Shown: positions 1 to 8,454 of the stretch, piece by piece
Layout: every line of letters starts with the position of its first letter
Numbering within the stretch: the first letter of the stretch is position 1
Assembly (NCBI GenBank): GCA_007741555.1
Contig: CP036526.1
Span: 6,933,719-6,997,718 of the forward strand
Source of the DNA: Stieleria marina
GTDB lineage: Bacteria > Planctomycetota > Planctomycetia > Pirellulales > Pirellulaceae
Length of the DNA: 64,000 bases
Direction: 5' to 3'
Position numbers and translations under genes: made by a program
Notes under the pieces: model-generated
The model's database searches: none
What the model saw: only the letters and a program-made list of their open reading frames with translations
Told to the model about the DNA's origin: nothing

Positions 1-545
1 TCAGGCAATCGAACGTCATCAGGCGAAACACCGCGACCGCCGACACCACGAAAACGAGGCGAATCTTTGTGCGGCTCGCCACCGATTTCTTGGGCATTCA
101 GATTTGAAGTCGCCGCATCGGGCATCGACGGCGATTCGGGCTTGGCGTCCTTCTGTCGCTTGGCTGTGAAATCGATGTCACCGACGTTGCCATCGACGGC
201 ATAATTCAACTCGCCCGTCATCTCGTCGCCGCGAGGGATTCCCGTAAAAGAAACGTCCAGGCGATTATCCCCCAAAGCAGTCACGATATCGAATCGCAAT
301 TCGCCGCGAACGATCTCCAAATTCGCCGGTGTAATGTCTTGGCCAAACGAAGTGTATTTGCCGACAAGCTTTTCGTCCTTGACCTCAAGCGTCAACGTCG
401 GGTTCAGAGTCTGGTCGTCGGGCGTGACAATGGTAAACAGCCACGAGCCCACAACATCGGCGTGTTTGAGATTGGTTTCGGGTTTGTCTTGAGCGAAGGA
501 CGTTTGACCAATCGCAAGCAACAGCAAAATCAACAGAACACGCAT
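1..545 (-). CDS. exported protein of unknown function, 3' end beyond the window
   Basis: The frame opens with an ATG at 543-545 and stays open to base 1, so only the N-terminal 181 residues are present. The first ~19 residues form a signal peptide (MRVLLILLLLAIGQTSFAQ) that ends in a good signal-peptidase I site. The next ~110 residues look like a small beta-barrel or lipocalin-like sheet (VVGSWLFTIVTPDDQ, then LTLEVKDEKLVGKYTSFG), followed by a polar linker rich in Lys, Pro and Asp. In planctomycetes this sort of N-terminal module often precedes a longer catalytic or binding domain, such as a 3-keto-disaccharide hydrolase (DUF1080) domain. That is inference, because the C-terminal part is missing. 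It lies 105 bp downstream of the giant protein gene that ends at 651, in the same orientation, so co-transcription is possible. Confidence 0.7.
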   Translation of the reverse strand, partial: MRVLLILLLLAIGQTSFAQDKPETNLKHADVVGSWLFTIVTPDDQTLNPTLTLEVKDEKLVGKYTSFGQDITPANLEIVRGELRFDIVTALGDNRLDVSFTGIPRGDEMTGELNYAVDGNVGDIDFTAKRQKDAKPESPSMPDAATSNLNAQEIGGEPHKDSPRFRGVGGRGVSPDDVRLP

Positions 546-650
546 AGCAAGATCCCTGAATGGACACGAAAAGCAGCCACGCAGTTTATCACACTCGTTT
601 ACCACTCGGGTAAATGCAGGTTGCTGTCGAATTCGAATCGCATCCGCTTG

Positions 651-3600
651 CTAAACAAACTCCCAGCGACCGACCAAGCCGTCATTTAGATCGACAAAGT
701 ACATGAACCCGTCGGGGCCTTGGACCATCTGCACCACAATCTGTGCGCCCGTTGTAAACGTCTGAACTCCCGCAACGTCTCCATTTGCATCGAAGCTGAT
801 GTTGCGTACGATTCCTTGACCGAGATCGTTGAAGAACAGGTCCCCCTGATACTCAGCCGGGTACTGGTTACCCGTGTAGATATCGCCCAACACAATTGCG
901 TTGATTCCGTCGGCAGCATGATTGAGCGCCAAGATTGACGGAGTCACATCGGCATTGGCGTAGAAATCGACAGCTTCAGGAAGATTCTGGTAGTTGTTTG
1001 TCGGCGAATTGGAACCGCTGGCCCCTTCGTAAAACGGCCAACCAAAGTTCGCGCCCGGTTCGCCCGCGTTAATTTCTTCCCAGCGCGTCCAACCTACATC
1101 ACCGACGTAGACTTGGCCGGTTGCGTCGTCCACGGTGATACGAAACGGATTACGAACGCCGTACTGATACACCTTAGAGCGGTTTGCGTCGGCATCGCCG
1201 TTGTAAAACGGATTGTCACTGAGGCCTTCGCCCGTAATCGGATCCACGCGAAGAATCTTACCAGACAAATTGTCGATATCTTGAACTCGCAGTGTTCGCA
1301 CATCCACTTGGTTGTAAGACGTGCCATCGCCAATCGAAACATACAATGCACCGTCGGGTCCGAATTCGATCGAACCTACCGTGTGGGATTCGCTGTCTGT
1401 CGCGATGAAGTCTTGTAGATTCGATCCGTCTTCAAGAATGCCCGCCGGAGGTTCGTTGAAATTGGACGTGCTATTGGCGAACGCGTTGAAGTTGTCCCAC
1501 GTGCTATTGCCACCGATTAACACGACTTCGCTGTCGGCGATCACAGACGTGTAGCCCGTTGACGCATCCAAGGTGACTCGTGTCATCCGGCCAGCCCGGT
1601 TTCCGTTGCCATCGGCACCGGCCAGCGATCCAGCTGCTTGCCCGCTCACTTGCGGCGGATCGTACGTGTATAGCAAATAGAGATAAGGGCTATTTGCCAA
1701 ATCAGGATGCACCGCAATATCTAGCAGGCCACGGTCTCGCGTGCCGTTGACTCGATCCGTAAAATCCAAGAGCGTGCCTTGATCGACTCCGTTTTGATAC
1801 ACGTGAATGATTCCACGCTGCTCGGCGATGTACATATTGGTTCCGTCAGCAGTGAAATCCATCGAGGTTGGTTTGACCAATCCCGTTGCGACCGACTGTG
1901 CAACCAACGTCCCGCCAGGATTGGGCGGATCGGGAATCGAAGGCACGTCGGTGTTCAACGTCCAATTCAGAATGTCATGATTGTTCTGAAGCCCGCCCAC
2001 TCCCGATGTAAATCCAACATAGGCTTCGCCACCAACCAGAGTTTGCAGATCGATCGTGGTTGTGATCAGCGGATTGCTGGGTTTACTGTTGCTTTCGGAT
2101 AGGTAGACCGCCAGTAGGTTGTTCGTCCCGTTGTACTCGACCCAAGCGTATTTGGTGGCACCGTTGTTCAGGTCGACAGCGTAGGTCTTGGTGGCAATCG
2201 GAGTGGTGGTGCTGCCATTGACCAAGACCGAGACGTGGTTCGCGTTGACATCGCCGCCGTTTTGGTACGTATCAAATTCGATCGCTAGACTATTGGTGAT
2301 GCCCTCGTATCCCAACGCTCCTCCCGACGCGCCCAAAGCCGAAGCGTCTGCAGAGTTGCCTTGGATGACAAACGTCAAACCGTCTGCGCCCCCGCCTCCG
2401 TCTCCACCATTGATGTTGAACGCAAATTGAGACTGGATCGATGTCTGCGTATCGATCGGTAATGCCGAATCATAAAACACGCTGCCCGCGGTGTCTTGAT
2501 TCGTCGTCGTCAACCGAAGACGGGAACCGCTCTGCTGCGCTGCTCCATTCAGATCAAGCCCCGCTGTGCTGCTAAAGCTGGTGTAGTTGGGCAAAGCGAT
2601 ATCGTTGATCGTGATCGTCGCTGTGCGCGGCACCAACAGTCCTGCCCCAGCGGGATTGTCGATCGTAAACGAAAACGTTTCGCTGCCTTCACCAATCGCG
2701 TCAACGACAATCGGGACCACGATATCACGCGAAGTTTCGCCAGGCTGAAACACTAACACGTCATCAACCCCATCAAAATCGGGGCCATCTTGTGCTGTGA
2801 TACTGACGGTGCGGTATTCGATTGCGGCCGGAGTGGAACTGCCGCCTGTGCGATTGATCGTCAGCGTGGCCACGCCGTCGGCTTCATCGATGTTCACGAC
2901 GCTGCTAGCGAGTCCAAAGTCGCCATCGTCGACTGGCGGATTCGATGCGTACTGGAAATACCCGTCGGTATTGAGGACGTCGCCACGCCCGTAACCATCC
3001 ACGATGCCATCCTCGCTAGTCCAGGCGCCTGTGGAAAACACATAGTAATCCTCGGTCTGATACGTGTTCCCATCGATTTCGATCCGATCGACGCGGACAT
3101 TTCGGTCCGTACTGGCGTTGAACAGATCATTGGTAAACGCCACGCGAACTTGATCTGCGGAAACCACGTCGCTTGCGTTAAAACTCAAGATCTGGGAACT
3201 GGTCCCGATGTCGGTCCACTGCTGAACACTCTGCCCATCGATCAAAAGTTCGACCAATTCATCACCTTCAAAACCCTGCACGGCGACATTGATCGTCGAA
3301 CCACTGGTTTGCCCACCGGCATACTGAAAGTATCCGTCTGTGTGAAGCGTGTCGCCGCGTCCAAACCCAGGCGTCACTCCTTGTCCTGACACCCACGTTC
3401 CGTTCGAGAAAACTTGACTAGACTCTGTTTGAATCGTCTGCCCATCAACGACAACAAAATCAACAATCAAATTGCGGTCGATTCCATTTGCTTCGTCAAA
3501 CAGATCATTGGTAAAGGCAACGCGAACTTGGTCCGGCGTGACGCCTTCGTCAGCGACAAAAGTGTAGGCGCTGCTGTTGCTGCTAACATCGTCCCACGAC

Positions 3601-4736
3601 GCGACCGTTTCGCCATCGATTTGAAGCGACATAGACTCTTGCCCGGTCGCGCCCCGCGCTTCAATCGTGATCAGGGTGCCACCCGTCGCACCAAACTGTA
3701 GGTATCCGTCCGCGTGCAAAAATTCGCCGCGTCCAAAACCATCCGTTACGCCATCGCCGGGCAACCAAGTCCCCGTCGAAAACACGCTGGGGTCTTCCGC
3801 CTGATACGTCACACCATCAAGTGCAATGCTGTCGATACGCAAGTTGCGATCAACGCCGACTGCTTGGTCGAACAAATCATTCGTAAAGACAACTCGAACT
3901 TGATCCGGACGAATCCCATCGGCGTCATACGTGTAGGTCTGAAATTGCCCACCGTAAGCGTCGCCACCGACGTTGTTGAAAGTTGCAACCGTGGCACTAT
4001 CGATTTGCAACTGCATCTGTTCGTCATTGGTCACACCTGCAGCGAGTATCGAGATCGGCAGAACACCGGCGTACTGCTTTCGCATCTGGGCACTCAGCGC
4101 CAAGCCGCTTTCAATCTTGCCCACGCTCTGCTCCAAAATCCAGTCGCCGCCTTGTGCTGACGCACCGGTCGCATCGTCTGATGCGGCTACGTCGGCTCCG
4201 GTGAGCGAGGCTAGTCGCTGCATGAACTGGAGCCCACTTACACCACTGCCCGTATGGCATCCGTAAATCAAGATATCTGCGTCCGCCGCCAACGCATTTC
4301 GCCAGCCTCGCAGTCGATCCTGACACTGTACCAGCGTCGCTTCCGTGACAATGCTGTTACCGATTTGCACTTGCCCTGACTGACCGTGAGCGATGATGTG
4401 AATACTCGCTACGTCGCGGTGCGTTGCAATAACGCGGCTGATCTGATCGATGCCATCCTGATCGGCCTGCAATAGCACCAGTTCGCTACCCTGGTGAACT
4501 CCGTCGACGATTTGCGCCATCTCCGGAACATTTGGATCAACAAAAACCAAATGTTTGGCCGTCGACTGAGCTGAAACACTTGTCGCTGGCGAACTGGCTA
4601 CCGGTACCGTGTCACAATCCGCGACAGCCCCTACTGCTGCTCCCGCATCGGCGGCCAGCATCAACCGCTGCTCCAATGGCCAAACGGACCAAGAGGGATG
4701 ATTAATACGATTCCGCTTCTGATTTTTCGTCAACAT
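651..4736 (-). CDS. giant modular exported protein: DUF4347, xylan-binding-like domains, Calx-beta, lectin-like domain and glucose/sorbosone-dehydrogenase propeller
   Basis: This protein has 1361 residues. Its ATG follows an AAGGA-type ribosome site. Residues ~18-30 carry a LEPR-XLL-like motif (PLEQRLMLAAD) typical of giant exported planctomycete proteins. Residues ~60-225 are a DUF4347 domain with the paired motifs HIIAHGQSG and ILIYGCHTG. Three homologous beta domains at ~226-350, ~352-478 and ~480-600 repeat the pattern FTNDLFDxAxGxDRNLRxD ... FSTGTW ... DGYFQYA and resemble the calcium-dependent xylan-binding (CBM36/60-type) fold. A Calx-beta domain follows (~604-712), then a legume-lectin-like domain (~715-925). 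Residues ~945-1361 are a glucose/sorbosone-dehydrogenase type six-bladed propeller (IEFGPDGALYVSIGDG, YGVRNPFRITVD, ANFGWPFYEG). It is probably secreted or surface-bound, with sugar oxidation likely but substrate unknown. It sits 79 bp downstream of its paralogue at 4816-8139 and may share its transcript. Confidence 0.88.
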   Translation of the reverse strand: MLTKNQKRNRINHPSWSVWPLEQRLMLAADAGAAVGAVADCDTVPVASSPATSVSAQSTAKHLVFVDPNVPEMAQIVDGVHQGSELVLLQADQDGIDQISRVIATHRDVASIHIIAHGQSGQVQIGNSIVTEATLVQCQDRLRGWRNALAADADILIYGCHTGSGVSGLQFMQRLASLTGADVAASDDATGASAQGGDWILEQSVGKIESGLALSAQMRKQYAGVLPISILAAGVTNDEQMQLQIDSATVATFNNVGGDAYGGQFQTYTYDADGIRPDQVRVVFTNDLFDQAVGVDRNLRIDSIALDGVTYQAEDPSVFSTGTWLPGDGVTDGFGRGEFLHADGYLQFGATGGTLITIEARGATGQESMSLQIDGETVASWDDVSSNSSAYTFVADEGVTPDQVRVAFTNDLFDEANGIDRNLIVDFVVVDGQTIQTESSQVFSNGTWVSGQGVTPGFGRGDTLHTDGYFQYAGGQTSGSTINVAVQGFEGDELVELLIDGQSVQQWTDIGTSSQILSFNASDVVSADQVRVAFTNDLFNASTDRNVRVDRIEIDGNTYQTEDYYVFSTGAWTSEDGIVDGYGRGDVLNTDGYFQYASNPPVDDGDFGLASSVVNIDEADGVATLTINRTGGSSTPAAIEYRTVSITAQDGPDFDGVDDVLVFQPGETSRDIVVPIVVDAIGEGSETFSFTIDNPAGAGLLVPRTATITINDIALPNYTSFSSTAGLDLNGAAQQSGSRLRLTTTNQDTAGSVFYDSALPIDTQTSIQSQFAFNINGGDGGGGADGLTFVIQGNSADASALGASGGALGYEGITNSLAIEFDTYQNGGDVNANHVSVLVNGSTTTPIATKTYAVDLNNGATKYAWVEYNGTNNLLAVYLSESNSKPSNPLITTTIDLQTLVGGEAYVGFTSGVGGLQNNHDILNWTLNTDVPSIPDPPNPGGTLVAQSVATGLVKPTSMDFTADGTNMYIAEQRGIIHVYQNGVDQGTLLDFTDRVNGTRDRGLLDIAVHPDLANSPYLYLLYTYDPPQVSGQAAGSLAGADGNGNRAGRMTRVTLDASTGYTSVIADSEVVLIGGNSTWDNFNAFANSTSNFNEPPAGILEDGSNLQDFIATDSESHTVGSIEFGPDGALYVSIGDGTSYNQVDVRTLRVQDIDNLSGKILRVDPITGEGLSDNPFYNGDADANRSKVYQYGVRNPFRITVDDATGQVYVGDVGWTRWEEINAGEPGANFGWPFYEGASGSNSPTNNYQNLPEAVDFYANADVTPSILALNHAADGINAIVLGDIYTGNQYPAEYQGDLFFNDLGQGIVRNISFDANGDVAGVQTFTTGAQIVVQMVQGPDGFMYFVDLNDGLVGRWEFV

Positions 4737-4815
4737 GCTAAGTGATCCTTAGTTCGTGCGCCGCTCTGCGATGTGTCTGGTTGGCGTGGTGGCTGCGTCG
4801 TGCTGAAGCCCTACG

Positions 4816-7800
4816 CTAGCCCCCAGTAACTTGCCCATTACCAATCGTGATCAACACGCGAGCCGTGTTATTGGTTTCGTCGGTTTCCTGGATATTGTTC
4901 TCCGGATCCGTCGTGATTTCCAAGTAGTACTGCCCGTCCGCCACGTCCGTGACGTCAATCCATTGATCATCCAACGAAGCTGAATAGACGTCGGAATAAC
5001 CGGTACTGATGCCCTGGACGTTGCCGCATGAATCTCCGCCACGCCCGTGCACTTGCCCCGCGTTGGCAGTGGCGTCTGGCAAAGGCTGACGAATGTTGAT
5101 CAAACAAAAACTGGTCTTCCCACCACTGGCGACAACATTGCCGCTGGTGTCAGTCAAAATCAAGTCGTACGTCGCGAACCCTTCAAAGTGAATGTGTCCA
5201 TGACCGGGATGGTAAACAAATTCACCGGCCAGCTGATCGCGGAATCCACCATCGGCTTGATACACTCGTTGGAAAACCTGCTGCGAATTGCCGGACACAG
5301 AACCACCCCAAATCTCCAGCGGACCATCACCGCCGTTGGCGACTTCCGTGGAAAAACGAAGTAGTTCACGCCCGGGGATTTCGCTGGTATCGATACTCAA
5401 GTTCTGAAGCAACGTGCTGGCGATCGGGAGCATGTCGGGCAAGTAGTCCGCGACGGTGCTATCGTTGTCCGCGATCGTCACCACGGCACTGGTATCGCTG
5501 CCAAGCACAGCGCCGTTGGTAGGATTCGAGATCACCAATGTAAACGACTCGAGGTCTTCATCCGTCGCGTCATCGTTGATTTCAATGGTGACGGTTTGCT
5601 GACTCTCCCCATCGGCAAATGTCAGCGTACCGCTTGTCGCGGTGTAGTCGCTGGCATCGGCTGATCCATCGACGGTTGCAAAGTCAACACTGACCGTACC
5701 GACTCGGCCATTGGTTCGTTCGACTACAACCGTTGCCGTGCCATTGGATTCGTCGATATTGACGCCCGTCGTCGCGACACTGATGGTTCCGGGTAGAGCC
5801 GGCAATGATTCAATTTTGACGTCGTCGACCGCGGCTTCGATCAAACTGGCGCCCATTTCGTCCGCTGCCTCAAACAGAATCTGAACTGTCTGGCCTGCGT
5901 ACGCCGACAGGTCCAGGGTCACGTCTTGCCACTGGGCCGATTGGTCGGCGTCGTGGGCGTGGTCGCTGTAAAGTTCGATGTCATTGCCGTCGACGATGAC
6001 CGCGGCGTGAAAAAAGTCGTCATTGCTGGCGTTGTTCAAGTACGCCAGGTAGTAACTAAATGACAGTTCAATCTCAGCCCCGTCTGGCAGTGCGATCTCT
6101 GGCGACAGAACCGATGTCAGACCTGAATCAACATCATACGATCCCACACTTCCGCCAGCGGCCAATCCAGTGACTAAAGCTCGCGAACCCGTGAGTCCGC
6201 TATCAAGCTGCAATGTGGTCGATCCACTTGTCGTCGACTCGGGAGAACCTGCTGCCCATTGGCCCGTCGTCGCCGTGTCCGTACCAAACGGGTTAGCCGT
6301 CCAGTTGGTGGAACCTTCAAAACTGTCCTCGAAAATCACGCCCGTGAAGACGTCATCGTTGTCGGTGATGGTCACCAATTGACTGGTCGTCGCCCCCAAC
6401 AAAGCGCCACCGGTTGGATTGCTGATCGAAAGTGAGAACGTTTCGTCACTTTCATAAAAATCGTCATCCGTGATCTGCAGTGACAGTTGCTGTCCAGTGA
6501 CGCCATCGTCGAAAGTCAGCGTGCCGGAGATGTTTTCGTAATCACCATTGCCGGCGGTTCCGTTACTGGTCGCGTAGTCGACGGTGACGACTCCGTCAGC
6601 ACCTCCTTCGCGAAAGACAATGAAATTCAACGTGCCAAGGCTCTCATCGATCGTCAGCTCGCCAAGGGTCAGGCCAATCGTTCCAGGATTGGTGCTTACC
6701 GGTTCGCTGGCGTACTGAAAATAGCCATTCGCGTGCAGTGTTTCGCTTTGGCGAAAGCCCGGAGTGATGCCATCGCCCGGCAACCAAGTGCTTGTGGAGA
6801 AAACGTCAGGCGATTCTGTTTCGTAGACGGTCGCGTCGATCACGATTCGATCGACGTCTAAGTTTCTGTCGATGCCGTTGTCAGGATCATACAGATCGTT
6901 GTCAAACGAAATGCGAACGCGGTCCGCCGTGACTGTCTCGGTTGCTTGATAGGACAAAACGGCATTCGCCGTTCCGATGCTTTCCCAACTCTGGACCACC
7001 ACACCATCGATTTCGAGTTGCAAGTTTTCGTCACCGGTGGCTCCCGATGCTACGATCTCGATCAGAGAACCGTCGGGCGACTGATCTTCTGCAAATTGAA
7101 AGTACCCATCGGTGTGAAGGAATTCGCTCTCGCGAAAACCGGGCGTGATTCCGTCGCCCGACAACCAAGTCCCCGTCGAAAAGACATCGGGTGACTCGGT
7201 CTGATAAGTGGTGCCGTCGATCGCGATCGAATCAACTCTCAGATTTCGATCGATTCCGGCTGCCTCGTCATAGAGATCATTGGTGAAAGCAATTCGGACG
7301 CGATCGGCGCTGACGCCATCCACGTTGTAAGTAAAGGTTTGAAATTGCCCGCCATACGCGTCGCCGCCTACGTTGTCGTAGGTCGCAACCGTGACTCCAT
7401 CGATCTGCAATTCCATCTGTTCTTCATTCGTCACACCGGCAGCACGTATTGAGATCTCCAGCGTGCCATTGAACCGTTGCATCGCTCGCGAATCCAAAGC
7501 CAGTGCAGCATCGATAACGCCGACACTGTGCTCCAAATCCCAATCGGCTCCCAGACGCTCACTGCCGGTTGCGTCGGTCGAAGCAGCAATATCCGCTCCC
7601 GTCATCGCAGCCAAACGACGAACAAAGCTTGCCCCGGCTTCGCCTTCGCCAGTGCTGCAGCCATACAGCAAGATGTCAGCGTTCTCAGTGAGCGAAGACG
7701 ACCACGCGCGAAGTTCGGATTGATGATTGATTAGCGCGGCTTCATCGACAGTCTGGTTGCCAAGCTGAATGGAACCGCTTGCTCCATGAGCGATGATGTG

Positions 7801-8139
7801 GATGCTGGCGACATCGCGGTGCTGCGACAAGACACGCGAAATCTGATCGAGCCCCGAGGTAGCCCCATCCAGCAAGATCATGTCGGCGGATGGATCGATT
7901 CCATTGGCGACCGTTTCCAAATCAGGAACCGATGGATCCACAAAGACGACACTTCGAGGCGTTTCGGGCTGCACGGCGGCTGAGTTCAGATGCACAGGCT
8001 GGCCAACTTCCGCAGGCAAGGCTACCGCAGCGCCGACGTCTCCTGCGAGCATGATCCGCTCTTCCAACGAAGTCAGATTCCAGAGTGCCGATCGGCTATT
8101 GATCGAGCGACGTGAAATACTCTTTTGAATCCCGAACAT
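4816..8139 (-). CDS. giant modular exported protein: DUF4347, xylan-binding-like domains, Calx-beta and C-terminal lysyl-oxidase domain
   Basis: I chose the ATG at 8137-8139 (1107 residues) over an upstream start at 8184, because it is preceded by GGGAG and gives the short basic N-terminus usual for LEPR-type proteins. The order is: LEPR-like motif LTSLEERIMLAG (~20-32); DUF4347 (~60-225; HIIAHGASG and ILLYGCSTG); two xylan-binding-like beta domains (~226-352, ~353-480); Calx-beta (~483-596); a MAM/jelly-roll-like domain (~598-780); a second Calx-beta (~782-896); and a lysyl-oxidase domain (~897-1107). The last carries the copper-site pattern YHPGHGHIHFEGF, then GKTSFCL and YSDVYSASLDDQWIDVTDV. 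These line up by eye with the Lys and Tyr that form the quinone cofactor in animal LOX. If active it would deaminate lysine side chains and crosslink extracellular protein. The N-terminal half is closely similar to the downstream gene. Confidence 0.88.
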   Translation of the reverse strand: MFGIQKSISRRSINSRSALWNLTSLEERIMLAGDVGAAVALPAEVGQPVHLNSAAVQPETPRSVVFVDPSVPDLETVANGIDPSADMILLDGATSGLDQISRVLSQHRDVASIHIIAHGASGSIQLGNQTVDEAALINHQSELRAWSSSLTENADILLYGCSTGEGEAGASFVRRLAAMTGADIAASTDATGSERLGADWDLEHSVGVIDAALALDSRAMQRFNGTLEISIRAAGVTNEEQMELQIDGVTVATYDNVGGDAYGGQFQTFTYNVDGVSADRVRIAFTNDLYDEAAGIDRNLRVDSIAIDGTTYQTESPDVFSTGTWLSGDGITPGFRESEFLHTDGYFQFAEDQSPDGSLIEIVASGATGDENLQLEIDGVVVQSWESIGTANAVLSYQATETVTADRVRISFDNDLYDPDNGIDRNLDVDRIVIDATVYETESPDVFSTSTWLPGDGITPGFRQSETLHANGYFQYASEPVSTNPGTIGLTLGELTIDESLGTLNFIVFREGGADGVVTVDYATSNGTAGNGDYENISGTLTFDDGVTGQQLSLQITDDDFYESDETFSLSISNPTGGALLGATTSQLVTITDNDDVFTGVIFEDSFEGSTNWTANPFGTDTATTGQWAAGSPESTTSGSTTLQLDSGLTGSRALVTGLAAGGSVGSYDVDSGLTSVLSPEIALPDGAEIELSFSYYLAYLNNASNDDFFHAAVIVDGNDIELYSDHAHDADQSAQWQDVTLDLSAYAGQTVQILFEAADEMGASLIEAAVDDVKIESLPALPGTISVATTGVNIDESNGTATVVVERTNGRVGTVSVDFATVDGSADASDYTATSGTLTFADGESQQTVTIEINDDATDEDLESFTLVISNPTNGAVLGSDTSAVVTIADNDSTVADYLPDMLPIASTLLQNLSIDTSEIPGRELLRFSTEVANGGDGPLEIWGGSVSGNSQQVFQRVYQADGGFRDQLAGEFVYHPGHGHIHFEGFATYDLILTDTSGNVVASGGKTSFCLINIRQPLPDATANAGQVHGRGGDSCGNVQGISTGYSDVYSASLDDQWIDVTDVADGQYYLEITTDPENNIQETDETNNTARVLITIGNGQVTGG

Positions 8140-8454
8140 GATGCGAACTCCCGCCGTTAAAAACCACAAACCCCCTATAGCCACTAGGCAGCACAGGTTA
8201 CTCGGTCAGGATATCGCAAGCTACCTCCGGCTGGACAGAAACTGGCCCCCTGAAGGAACGGATCAACTGCCACGTGGGCTGAAGCGGCTTCGCCTCTGCC
8301 GTTCAACGCCTTGGCACGCGTTCCGCCAAGATCGCGAGGAAACTGGCGACTGTTAATTCTATACGGCTTCGCAACCCTTGCTGCGTTACACGCGATGCTG
8401 CCTTGCACACACCGCGGCTTGCTTAGCGCTGGTGGCATGGCGACGATCGAAACG
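8140..8454. other. intergenic, no gene recognised
   Basis: These 315 bases lie between the stop of the cytochrome/WD40 gene and the start of the lysyl-oxidase gene, both on the minus strand. Only short overlapping open frames with unlikely composition are present. The stretch must hold the leader of the lysyl-oxidase gene. I see no convincing hairpin terminator and no recognisable promoter boxes. Confidence 0.5.
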
